DNA of 64,000 nucleotides from Legionella sp. GTDB lineage: Bacteria > Pseudomonadota > Gammaproteobacteria > Legionellales > Legionellaceae. The DNA is taken from NCBI GenBank assembly GCA_013911415.1, contig JACETI010000005.1, forward strand, positions 1 to 64,000. The letters run 5' to 3'. This document shows positions 18,241 through 27,601 of the stretch, piece after piece. The notes under the pieces were generated by a model. The model worked only from the letters and a program-made list of their open reading frames with translations. It was not told where the DNA came from and made no database searches. Each line of letters starts with the position of its first letter. Position 1 is the first letter of the stretch. A program made the translations under genes and the position numbers.

Positions 18241-19482
18241 ATGAAAAAATCTTATAAAACCAAGCAAGGTGTTACAAGCTTAAATGCGCTCAACTTTTTT
18301 TTGGCAGAAGTTGGCGTTATCCTTCCATTTCTAGCAACTTATTTAAAGGAACATCACTGGACCTACGCTCAAATTGGTATTGCTCTTTCACTCGGAGCTG
18401 CAGGTAGTTTCTTGTTTCAGATCTTAGCAGGTATTATTTCTGACCGCGTTAGAAACAAGAAAAATTTGATGGCTTCTTCAGCTATCGCTTTTGGCATTAC
18501 CTATTTTATTATTATTCATTGCCCCGACTCCGTTGGCTTCGTTTCTTTTTTAATCTTTTTAACGGGCTTATGGGGAACCTTTTTTATACCGTTGTTAGGG
18601 GCTCTCGCTTTAGCTTTATCTAAAAAAGATGAAGAATATGAACGACTGATTGGAAAAAATCGTACTTGGTATCATATTGGTAATTTGGCTGTTGCCAGCC
18701 TTGCTATGCGGTTGATTGATCATTACGGCATCGCATCTGTCTTTGTTTTAGTAACTATTATCTCTCTCTTAGCAGCTTGCATGACTCTTTTTATGACGAA
18801 TGAAGAGGCACGAGCTAAAGAGAAAGTAAAATCTTTTAAATTACCTCCTCTATCAGAAATTTATAAGGATACAAAAACAGTTCTTCAAAAAAAGACCGTC
18901 CTTATTTTGTTTTTATTTATTACCATCTTTCACACTATCAATGCGCCGCTTATGCCTATGGTTGGGCTATATTTAAAACAATGGGTGAATGATCCGAGTC
19001 CCTGGATTTCTGCTGCCGTGATGCTCACTCAAGGTCTTATGATTTTTGTGGCATTATTCAGTGGCAATGCTTGTCAAGCGTATGGCCGGAAATCATTATT
19101 AGGTGTCGCTTTCCTAGCAATTCCAATTCGCGCCTTACTTTGTTCTTTAACCAGCGATCCTTATGCCTTGGTTGCGATCCAGTGTCTCGATAGCTTAACT
19201 GCCGGGCTTTATGGCATCGTTATTTGTTTAATTGCTGGCGATTTATCCCAAGGTAAAAAGGGCTTTAGTACTCTTTTAGGTGTCTTTCAAACGGCGCTGG
19301 CATTAGGAGGCATCTTAGGTCCTTTCATTCAAGGCTTTTTAACAACCTACTTCGGTTTCAAAATAACCTTCATTATCTTTTTTGTATTTTCTTTGGTGGC
19401 CTTTATTGGATTTGTATTTTTCATGCCTGAAACAAGGAAAGCTAGACAGGAGCCGCTCGCTTTGGGTCTAAAAACAACCTAA
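18241..19482 (+). CDS. MFS transporter
   Basis: 413 residues with about 12 hydrophobic segments. The loop between segments 2 and 3 has the MFS signature form (AGIISDRVRNKKNLM, equivalent to G-x-x-x-D-R-x-x-x-R/K-x). A longer cytoplasmic loop near residues 196-220 splits the protein into two six-helix halves, and PETRKARQ ends the last helix. It is an inner-membrane secondary transporter; substrate cannot be read from the sequence, a drug or sugar-like substrate being equally possible. The ATG lacks a clear ribosome binding site. The gene stands alone. Confidence 0.88.
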   Translation: MKKSYKTKQGVTSLNALNFFLAEVGVILPFLATYLKEHHWTYAQIGIALSLGAAGSFLFQILAGIISDRVRNKKNLMASSAIAFGITYFIIIHCPDSVGFVSFLIFLTGLWGTFFIPLLGALALALSKKDEEYERLIGKNRTWYHIGNLAVASLAMRLIDHYGIASVFVLVTIISLLAACMTLFMTNEEARAKEKVKSFKLPPLSEIYKDTKTVLQKKTVLILFLFITIFHTINAPLMPMVGLYLKQWVNDPSPWISAAVMLTQGLMIFVALFSGNACQAYGRKSLLGVAFLAIPIRALLCSLTSDPYALVAIQCLDSLTAGLYGIVICLIAGDLSQGKKGFSTLLGVFQTALALGGILGPFIQGFLTTYFGFKITFIIFFVFSLVAFIGFVFFMPETRKARQEPLALGLKTT

Positions 19483-19666
19483 ATAGGGTCTTAAAATTTT
19501 AGATAAGAACTGAGGTCTCCTGCTGAGCAGCCAACTGCATGCAGGTAAGATTATCTTCATGCGAAAATACAGAGAATAAAAACACAAAGAATACTTTCTA
19601 TCATAGCGATGATTCGTTATTCTTTGGGGGCACCCGCATCATCTAATAATCAATAAGAGGTATTAA

Positions 19667-19969
19667 ATGAATAAGTTCTTAACAACGATCATCGGCACTC
19701 TGTTTCTTGCAACGAGCGGCTGTCAGGTTATCTCTGGGGATAGGACCATCAACGAATATGGCTCAGATGCTGCAATGACAGCTAACGTAAAAGCAGAATT
19801 GCTAGCCGACAAACGAGTAACTTCGCTACCTATTCATGTGGCAACAGAAAAAGGCATGGTAGTTTTAAGTGGTTTCGTAAAAACGAATCGACAAAAACTA
19901 GCGGCAAGCCAAGCAGCGCATCGAGCTAAAGACGTTAAAGAAGTAAAAAACAATCTTATTATTAGATAA
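19667..19969 (+). CDS. BON-domain lipoprotein
   Basis: 100 residues with GAGG before the ATG. A signal peptide ends in a lipobox-like A-T-S-G-C at residues 15-19, predicting an acylated periplasmic lipoprotein. Residues about 36-100 form one BON domain: MTANVKAELLADKRV, then the strand pair HVATEKGMVVLSGFV and AHRAKDVKEVKNNLII. BON proteins (OsmY, DolP-like) bind phospholipid surfaces and support envelope integrity under stress. Only one BON domain is present where OsmY and DolP have two. Confidence 0.85.
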   Translation: MNKFLTTIIGTLFLATSGCQVISGDRTINEYGSDAAMTANVKAELLADKRVTSLPIHVATEKGMVVLSGFVKTNRQKLAASQAAHRAKDVKEVKNNLIIR

Positions 19970-20020
19970 TTAGACGCCAGCTCAATATAATTCCTACACG
20001 TAAGAGATGATGGAGAAAAA

Positions 20021-20335
20021 ATGGCCTGGGTTTATTTAATCATTGCTGGAATCTTTGAAATTATCTGGGCATTCACCATGAAACAATCGTTAGGCTTTAC
20101 ACGTCTTATGCCTACATTGATTACTTTCGTCACAATGGTTTTAAGCGTTTTTTTTCTATCGATCTCAATGAAGAGCCTTCCTTTAGGAACTGCCTATGCC
20201 ATATGGACAGGCATAGGCACCGTGGGCGCTTTTCTAATCGGCCTTTTCGTATTAGGCGAACCTGCAAACGCCCTACGAATGCTCGCTGCTGCGCTCATCG
20301 TATTTGGATTGTTGCTAATGAAGTGGAGCGCTTAA
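20021..20335 (+). CDS. sugE: SMR-family guanidinium exporter SugE/Gdx
   Basis: 104 residues, four transmembrane helices. The first helix carries the essential Glu (AGIFEIIWAFTMKQS, E13), and helix 3 has the SugE-type signature GTAYAIWTGIGTVGAFLIG that separates this branch from EmrE. It works as an antiparallel dimer exchanging guanidinium for protons. No guanidine riboswitch fits in the 51 bases between this gene and the BON gene, so regulation is probably different here. Confidence 0.92.
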   Translation: MAWVYLIIAGIFEIIWAFTMKQSLGFTRLMPTLITFVTMVLSVFFLSISMKSLPLGTAYAIWTGIGTVGAFLIGLFVLGEPANALRMLAAALIVFGLLLMKWSA

Positions 20336-20338
20336 ATA

Positions 20339-20363
20339 CTGAGGTAATATCTAATCACCTCAG
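20339..20363. terminator. Hairpin after sugE
   Basis: CTGAGGT and ACCTCAG form a perfect 7-bp stem with an 11-base loop just after the stop codon. No strong T run follows, so termination is likely but weak; it lies between convergent genes. Confidence 0.4.
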
Positions 20364-20427
20364 AGTATATCGATGGCTTTAAAATTCTATAGAAAAATTC
20401 ACGCCTTAAGCGAAGTGTTTCTCTCCA

Positions 20428-23400
20428 TTAAGGACCTTTAGGCAATTCTGTTTGAGAAATCACATTTTCTGGGACAGCGTTTTCGTGTGCATTAACTTTA
20501 ATATCGTTGCTTGGGAATAAGGTAGACATCGACGATAATGTTTGCGATTTGCTCGAAGAAGCGAGAGGTTCTTCGTTTACTTGTGCTCTAGCTTCTTTAA
20601 GTAAGTCAATAATGCGCATGCAGGTAAAAGCGCTCGGCTCGTTATTTGCTAAATTTTCCAATCTCATGGTTTCTGCCCAATTCAAAAGTGAATAGGTATG
20701 CTTATTACCGAAATCATAACTAGGTTTTACCTCCGGGTTCCATTCTTTGGAATACACGAGCAGATAACTCCAATGCTTCATCAATTCCGTTTTCTTTTCA
20801 TCTAAGTCGATGCCTTTTTGCAATAATAGCTTTAACAGAGGCAAATTCTTTTGAAAAATGGCTTCAAATGCTGGGGAAAAAGAAATAATCTGATCATACT
20901 TTATCAAAACGTACTTCGACACAGGCTCTTGTATATATGGAATGTTATTTTTTTCATAAGCCGTGAAAAAAGCGTCGAGAACATCTACATTGCCTTTTTG
21001 GAAGGCAAACGTAAGTTCATTCCTGCTATATTGATCCGAGTTCATCAGCAATGTTTGCTTTAATTCATTTGGTGAAAGATTTTGCAAAAATATTTTAACC
21101 AATGCTATGTTTTCTTGATCAATAGCGATTTCGAGCGCATTCGAATAAGAATAATGTATTAAGTGATAAGGAACAGGTGCAGGATAGTAACGCTCCTTCG
21201 CTAGGATGGGTGATTGCTTTTTTTCTATCAACGGCCCTGTTTCCATGATCTCGGCATACAAAGATAAAAGATCGTTCACAACATGGCTGATAAGTTCTTG
21301 ATGTTTTTCTGGTGCTAGCTCACTGGCTACGTTTTTGGAAAGCAGATAATGAAAAAGGTTGCCGTAACCGATCGCCGAGTGTTTGGGAGATTGCTGTGTT
21401 GTTCCTTGAGCCAAGGTATCAGCTAGGGTTTTTTCTTCAACTGCGATCCGGGTAAAATTAAATCGGCGTGTTAATACACGCAACAAGCCGATTGAGTCAT
21501 TTTGGTAGTACTTTCTTAGTACTTGAGAAAAATTGATATCAGTAAGGCTCTGCGGATCTGATACAGCCTTTTTAATCAACTGCACGAGATTATTAACGCA
21601 TTCATAATCGGTCTCAAAGGGATCGGTTTTCTCTTCAAAATTAGATAAAAGGTCATAGGCACTCACTCCCTTTAATATAGTCATAGTTCTATTTAAAAGA
21701 GATTCAAGATTGCTCGGGTGCACATTTTCTTTAAGATATATGTCAAGGACTGCCTCAAACTTCTTATGCATAGTCATTATTTCCACGGCTTTAGGTAGGT
21801 GCCTCAGATAAGTGTCTAACGCATGGTCTAAAATATTCATATTCTGCGGATCTTTTGACTCGAGCTGCTGCTTGGAAGCACACTCTAGAACCGAGGCGAA
21901 TTTTTGAGGATGCTGCTCATCATCTATCAAGTATAACCTTACAAATGCCCGAAAATAACTCGTTGTTACCTCTTCATAGTTCCATGTAAGTTTCAAAGCG
22001 ATGTTCGTAGAAACGTCCTGCACCCGCGGAAATAGAGCATTAATGAACGCTTCTCCTCCTGGTCTGTCAGCAACCATCATCGGTGTAGCACCCGCATTAT
22101 TCTTACGTGTTAGTAACTGCAACGTCAAATCATTCGAGTAGTTAAATAAAAGGTTTATTAAAGAATCGGCCATTGACTGCTTGCAATCATTTCTCATCAG
22201 CACATGTAAAGCAGTTTCTCCAAGCGCATTTTGTTGAGATAGCAGATCTTGGAGTTCATTTTTGCATACCTTTAAGAAACAGGTCCAAAAATCTTTAAGG
22301 CTTTCAGGAAATTCCATTAATTTTTGAAATACAGTTGCTCCTATCGATTCTTCGGAGGAATTAACGGGCGCTTTAGCGCTTAACAGAGCAAAAGCGACCT
22401 TGGATATCATTGGTTTATTCATAAATTCTTGAATAAAATCGTAGACCTTACTGACTGATAAAGTACCTTTTTTAGAGTTTGTAAAGCAACGAAGTGGTTT
22501 TTCCCCGTCTTCAGTAGAAGGGTATAGTAATTCAACAGGGTTTTCTGACAAACTAAGTAGCGAATAAAAACATTGGGGAGCTAGCTGCTTACGCGATACA
22601 AGGTGGGTTAAAGTAAGCCCCTTATCGTCAATTTTTTTAACAAATATAGGGTTGATAGGTTGTCCTGTGCTTGCACATAGTTCTAATAATGCCGCGAAAG
22701 CTTCTATATTATAAGCATTTAAAGCATATTCTATCGCACTTTTACTCTCTTTTGATTTCTTAGAAATAAGTGTCATGATCTCTACAGGATCATATTTTTT
22801 AGCGTCTTCTGTTTTTTTGAAAGACTCTAAAATGATCCGAAGCATTTTATCTTTAAACCTGTCCTCGGTCGCCTGTTTAAATATCACCGGATCTAGCGCT
22901 AATTTTGAATGATAACTCATGCTATTCAATAATAGTTTCACCGCATAGGGGAGATCTTCTGCAATAAGGCACTGTAAAATTGTCTGTGCGCCTTGTGCCT
23001 CACAATTGGCCAGTTTATCCAATGCGTTATCTTTCTTAAAAACGTCTATACAAAATTCGATAAGATTGTAATTCTGTTTCCTGCAGACGATGATAAATAT
23101 TGGAAGTTCTGTTCCTGTACTTTTATCCGAAATATTTGCCGTTATAAGATGCTGTAATTGCATAGGTGTAAGCAGTTTTTTCGCGTTTTCAAACGTTTTT
23201 ATTGTAGCTATGTTATTGTTTTTAGACAGTTTATTTGAAACTTCGTTTTTAGCTTTTGCATATTTTTCATCTAAAATTATCTCGATTTTCTCAGCTAACA
23301 AAGGTTGTGCAGGATATAAATAATTTTTAAATGCTTGTAAAGACGTCACCACTGGCTTGCCTTTTTGATTTTTAACAATATTATCTATCAATTGCGAAAA

Positions 23401-26031
23401 TTGCATGCGATCTTGATCCGTACTGAAGTCTTCCAAACTAATCTCAAAATAATCAGTGTGTTTTTCAACGATTTTTAAAGTCTCTTCTAGCATAGGCAAC
23501 CACCTTGGATCATCAATAGCTATATCAGCAAGCGCGATCATCAATTGTGTGATTAGATTTTTAAAATTATTTGACGCTACAATAGGTGACAGCCCATTAC
23601 TAGATGATTCTAAAGCGCTCTCTATCGTATTTAACGCTGTCAGTGTCTGCTGAATCGCCAGTCGTTTTTTAATGGCACTTTCCGAATATTTTTCAGTGGT
23701 AATTGATTGATTTTTAGGGAATAATTCTTCCTTAAGCCCCTGCAAAATAGGCTGTAAACGATTGATAGAAATATATTGCTTGAGATCAAAGCTCGGTAAA
23801 AAAGGTTGATTGGCTTTGACATAATTCAATAACTCGTTGTTTAAAGCTGAGTTCATTAATAAACCATCAATTTGTTCTCTCGCATGAACTGCTTGATTCA
23901 AGGGTCCTTGAGTTTGTTGACTAAATTGAAACTCAACGTCAGAAGATTTCTGTTCTTCGACAATATTAGACGTTTGCACCTTCCCTTTGGTTTTTGTGGC
24001 TTCTACCTTCGATAAAATTGTTTCTTTCGGCTCCGCTACTGTATTGTACGCAGCGGTCGCTTTTACCATCACTTTTTGACAGGCTGTTTTCCAAAAATTC
24101 GGAATACGTTTATCTTTTTGGGGTAAACTCCCTTCGTAGATCAAAACGTCTCGCATACCCCGGCTAATACCTACAAATAAAGCTTTTGTAATGCTGCCAA
24201 TTTTTTGTTGAATTTCTATTAAATTTTCTTTGGACGCACGGTTATATACATTGTCCTCCATGAGACTTTCAAAGAGTGCTTCATCTCTTAAGTAGGGTTT
24301 TAACAAAGAGCCAATTTCTGCAAGTTTTTTGGTAAAACCAAAGAGAATCACTGTTTCAAATTCTAACCCTTGGGCCTCTTGAACCGTTAATGTCGGGTAA
24401 GGTAATTCTTTAGGGCTTTCCTTTTTAAACGTTTCATCGGGCACGATGATAACTGCGTCAAATAACTTATCTAATCGTTTAACATCTTCAATATATTCAA
24501 CTTGACCGAGTTCCGACGATTTTGAAGAAAAAGTCACTGGCAGTTGCGTTTTACTTTGTGTACCACCAGTTAATTCAAAACCTAAATTAGCAAATAGTTT
24601 CAGCAGTAAAAAAACTGATTGAGAATTTCTAAAGTTGGTGGACAATATTTCTCTTTTAACGTTTGCCGAGGAGTTCTCTTTTAGCCGTAGATAAGCAATA
24701 TTACTCTCAAGAATCTCAAACGAAGGTAAGGTTGTGTGCTGCGCATCCGACTGATTAAAATCACCCAAAACAAGCATACCACCTACCCCGGCGTCAATTG
24801 TACGCTCATCAAAGTAATCTTTAGCAACCGTACTAATAATAGCAGGGGGAATATTTTGAGCTTCATCAAACATAAAGAATTTTTTTTCTTTTATATCAAA
24901 TTTTTTAAAATTTGGTTGGCAGAGATTAATATCGATCATGCAATTATTTGTTAAGAATTCGGTGTATTGTTCGTATAAAGCTGAAAGATCTTGCTTCGTA
25001 TGACCCGTGAGGATTTTTTCTCTCAGTCCACCCTCTACATAATTGCTTTCTTCAAGATAAGCACCTCTCATTTGGAATTCACGGTAAAGCAACGGCCTAT
25101 CTTCTTTTTTAATCTGTTCCTGGTTCTTATACGTGGCATTTGCGCACCATTGCTCAAATTCGGGAAATCCTACTTTCACGGACCAATCAGCTGTTTCATC
25201 ACATTTATTGAGTAAATCCTCAACAGTTAATCCGATAAATTTTACGTTCTGTGGTAAATCTATACTCCCACAAGATCGACTGAAATGATCAACGAGTTTT
25301 TTGCTGGGAGCAACATAAATAATGCGGACCGCTTGATCACTCTCTTGAGCCGAGTTACAGATACTTTTCAGTGCTTCTCTGGCTGCTGTTGATTTACCAG
25401 CACCGGCTATCCCGAGCACATATAATAGTGTTTTTTCTTGACCCATTTTATGGATGCTATTGATAATGACTTCTTGTTCACTGGATAATTGAACTTTTGC
25501 AGAGGGTCGATATTTCTTCTTTGAAACGTGCGCTACCTTGGGTCGAATGTCTTTTTCAAAACTCAAGTTCGGTGGACGTTTGACGGAAAGTATTCCTTGT
25601 TCAGACTGAATAACACGTATGCCCATGCTATAGAGTAAATCATTATGATCTTTCAAATAGGAGGGAATACTATCGGGACCAACACTTTGAAAGAAACCGG
25701 TGTAATCATGGGTTGGTAGGTATTTGATGGGTAGTAATACCAGCTCCCATTGAGGTAGCCCATGCTCATTCATTCTAAAACGTTTTGCAGGGATCATCAT
25801 GAGTCGTGGCGTAATACCAACACGAGCAGAATAATACGGTTCGTGATCTTTAAATTTTTCAATGCTATTACCTCGAGTGAACTGATTTAATAGCAGTTGG
25901 TTTAAGAAATCGGCGGTCGGCTTGAAGTCGAGTTTCGCACATAAGGCTTCTAATTGAAGGCTAGACTCTTGTAGAAAGGTTAAAGGATCGCGTGGGTCGC
26001 ATTCATGGCCAGTAAGGTATTTTTGTTTCAT
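20428..26031 (-). CDS. SF1 helicase with long ankyrin-like helical repeat tail
   Basis: 1867 residues. Helicase motifs: Walker A GIAGAGKST (207-215), Walker B FDEAQ, NFRNSQSV, QEAQGLEFE and a final FVGISRGMRD. The N-terminal 150 residues include ARVGITPRLMMI ... VLLPIKYLPTHDY, reminiscent of a RelE-like fold (inference). After about residue 690 come low-similarity helical repeats, some ankyrin-like (ETALHVLMRNDCKQS, NALEIAIDQENIALVKIFL), then a Ser/Asn-rich tail. The helicase and the segment DINLC before Walker B align with the 3-7079 gene, so both belong to one modular family with exchanged C-termini. No signal peptide. The start codon is followed by a normal N-terminus; no clear ribosome binding site. 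Confidence 0.88.
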   Translation of the reverse strand: MKQKYLTGHECDPRDPLTFLQESSLQLEALCAKLDFKPTADFLNQLLLNQFTRGNSIEKFKDHEPYYSARVGITPRLMMIPAKRFRMNEHGLPQWELVLLPIKYLPTHDYTGFFQSVGPDSIPSYLKDHNDLLYSMGIRVIQSEQGILSVKRPPNLSFEKDIRPKVAHVSKKKYRPSAKVQLSSEQEVIINSIHKMGQEKTLLYVLGIAGAGKSTAAREALKSICNSAQESDQAVRIIYVAPSKKLVDHFSRSCGSIDLPQNVKFIGLTVEDLLNKCDETADWSVKVGFPEFEQWCANATYKNQEQIKKEDRPLLYREFQMRGAYLEESNYVEGGLREKILTGHTKQDLSALYEQYTEFLTNNCMIDINLCQPNFKKFDIKEKKFFMFDEAQNIPPAIISTVAKDYFDERTIDAGVGGMLVLGDFNQSDAQHTTLPSFEILESNIAYLRLKENSSANVKREILSTNFRNSQSVFLLLKLFANLGFELTGGTQSKTQLPVTFSSKSSELGQVEYIEDVKRLDKLFDAVIIVPDETFKKESPKELPYPTLTVQEAQGLEFETVILFGFTKKLAEIGSLLKPYLRDEALFESLMEDNVYNRASKENLIEIQQKIGSITKALFVGISRGMRDVLIYEGSLPQKDKRIPNFWKTACQKVMVKATAAYNTVAEPKETILSKVEATKTKGKVQTSNIVEEQKSSDVEFQFSQQTQGPLNQAVHAREQIDGLLMNSALNNELLNYVKANQPFLPSFDLKQYISINRLQPILQGLKEELFPKNQSITTEKYSESAIKKRLAIQQTLTALNTIESALESSSNGLSPIVASNNFKNLITQLMIALADIAIDDPRWLPMLEETLKIVEKHTDYFEISLEDFSTDQDRMQFSQLIDNIVKNQKGKPVVTSLQAFKNYLYPAQPLLAEKIEIILDEKYAKAKNEVSNKLSKNNNIATIKTFENAKKLLTPMQLQHLITANISDKSTGTELPIFIIVCRKQNYNLIEFCIDVFKKDNALDKLANCEAQGAQTILQCLIAEDLPYAVKLLLNSMSYHSKLALDPVIFKQATEDRFKDKMLRIILESFKKTEDAKKYDPVEIMTLISKKSKESKSAIEYALNAYNIEAFAALLELCASTGQPINPIFVKKIDDKGLTLTHLVSRKQLAPQCFYSLLSLSENPVELLYPSTEDGEKPLRCFTNSKKGTLSVSKVYDFIQEFMNKPMISKVAFALLSAKAPVNSSEESIGATVFQKLMEFPESLKDFWTCFLKVCKNELQDLLSQQNALGETALHVLMRNDCKQSMADSLINLLFNYSNDLTLQLLTRKNNAGATPMMVADRPGGEAFINALFPRVQDVSTNIALKLTWNYEEVTTSYFRAFVRLYLIDDEQHPQKFASVLECASKQQLESKDPQNMNILDHALDTYLRHLPKAVEIMTMHKKFEAVLDIYLKENVHPSNLESLLNRTMTILKGVSAYDLLSNFEEKTDPFETDYECVNNLVQLIKKAVSDPQSLTDINFSQVLRKYYQNDSIGLLRVLTRRFNFTRIAVEEKTLADTLAQGTTQQSPKHSAIGYGNLFHYLLSKNVASELAPEKHQELISHVVNDLLSLYAEIMETGPLIEKKQSPILAKERYYPAPVPYHLIHYSYSNALEIAIDQENIALVKIFLQNLSPNELKQTLLMNSDQYSRNELTFAFQKGNVDVLDAFFTAYEKNNIPYIQEPVSKYVLIKYDQIISFSPAFEAIFQKNLPLLKLLLQKGIDLDEKKTELMKHWSYLLVYSKEWNPEVKPSYDFGNKHTYSLLNWAETMRLENLANNEPSAFTCMRIIDLLKEARAQVNEEPLASSSKSQTLSSMSTLFPSNDIKVNAHENAVPENVISQTELPKGP

Positions 26032-26255
26032 TTGTACACAACGTTTTATAAATCAGTATTCATACTATTTTATCATAATTTGTTCAATTTTTATAAATTA
26101 TATTTTTTTTATTCATTTATTACATGCATTCACTTAGATCTATCGAAACATCGACGGAGACATTCGTAATTCACTGTAGATAGCTGCTTTTATTTCAAGA
26201 TGAAAAATGAAATATATGCGAAAAATATTGAAAACTTGCACAATATGTATTATAA

Positions 26256-27490
26256 TTATCGATTATTTTAGCTAGAATCTATATTTATGAAGCAACTTTA
26301 GACAAACGCAACGACGAGGCATTGGACGAAGGCACTCTATCACTTATATCATTAAACGATATATACAATAGCACTATAGTTGATATACACGCCAAGTATC
26401 TTAATGCTGGTTAATGGCCAAGGGCGTTTGGCGAAAAAGTTGGCCCCTGCTTAAGTACCAAATTAAGAAACATGGCTAAAACGTTCAAACTAACTTGTTT
26501 GAGTAACAGTACTATCGCTAAAACCGTTTCCTAGCTGAACGAGAACGCCTTATTCAGGTTAAAAAAGATATAGCACGTGAAAGCTGGGGTGTGTACTACG
26601 AGACTCCCTATAAAGATCTTTGTGAGTTACGAAAAGCGCGCGGAAAAAATCAAGCGCTTTTAAACGAGCAGTTATGGGCGAAACAAAAAGCAATTTCTGA
26701 CTATTATCAAGTGAATATAAACTTCAGTTCTCCTCCATTAGATATTGTCTCCTTCAATTTTAACCAAAGCTCTTTATTTAAGAACGCTGATAGAGTACAT
26801 CTTTATCAAGACCCCTTAAAAAATCTATCTGCTCGGCCTCTGATCCCATTGGATCTAAACGATAAGCGCTCACTTTTTCCAAACTGACAAGGTCGGGCTG
26901 CCACAATTGTTGAACAAGTTCGCTCCAGAGACAAAGGACTTGACCTAAAAGTCGGTGCTCAACGGAGCATTAAACTTCAAATGCTTTCTGAGAAAGATTG
27001 TGCATTATTATTTTTGGAACATAAATCGATGGATGCTTTAATCGTCGCCCTCGGTTTAGCACCTTATACGAAGGATCAACTTAAGACAGCACAACCTCAC
27101 TTAGACGACACTAAGATTATCGCCAGCATTGATCGGATGATCGTTGAACTGAAAACGAAGCCATTAGACATACTAAATGAAAATCCAGTGTCTAATCAGC
27201 AAACTATTGCTAATTTTTTCTATAATCTTCGTTTAAAACTTGATTATCATGTCATGCACGCAAAGGTTAGGCCTCTAACGGATAAAGCAAATGAAACGTT
27301 TTTATCTTCATCCGACAAACTGTTATTAACCGAAATCTTTAAAGAATATACTCCAGCCGATATTATGGCCCAACTAGCAATGGCTACTCTCGATGCAGAA
27401 CAATTATCGCTTGATTCTTTTTTAACCCAAAAAGAAGAGGAGTTACTCAATCAACCTAGACTTCTAACGTTCGGAGGCAATTCATTTTAA
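26256..27490 (+). pseudogene. Broken gene of unknown function
   Basis: Three open pieces follow one another. 26256-26414 reads ARIYIYEATLDKRNDEALDE and stops at TAA. After a frame disruption, 26522-26887 reads REWSG-like text (KKDIARESWGVYYETPYKDL). An in-frame TGA at 26885-26887 follows, and the same frame then continues to 27490 (VEQVRSRDKGLDLKVGAQRS ... LFLEHKSMDALIVALGLAPY). The internal stop and the frameshift show decay of a once larger gene, perhaps 400 codons. The family is not recognised. Confidence 0.65.
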
Positions 27491-27601
27491 GATCTCCCGT
27501 AAACAAGCACAAACACGCCATAATAGATTTAGCTATCTAGCCCAATATAGGGGCTGAACTAATTTTATTGAAGCTTCCAACATGGCTGGCATGCACTCAA
27601 G

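Noticed and set aside
18241-20335. Guanidine riboswitch controlling sugE
   Set aside because: The gap before sugE is only 51 bases and shows no conserved riboswitch core.
26885-26887. TGA inside a long frame as a selenocysteine codon
   Set aside because: No SECIS-like element or selenoprotein family match is evident and an earlier frameshift already shows the gene is broken.
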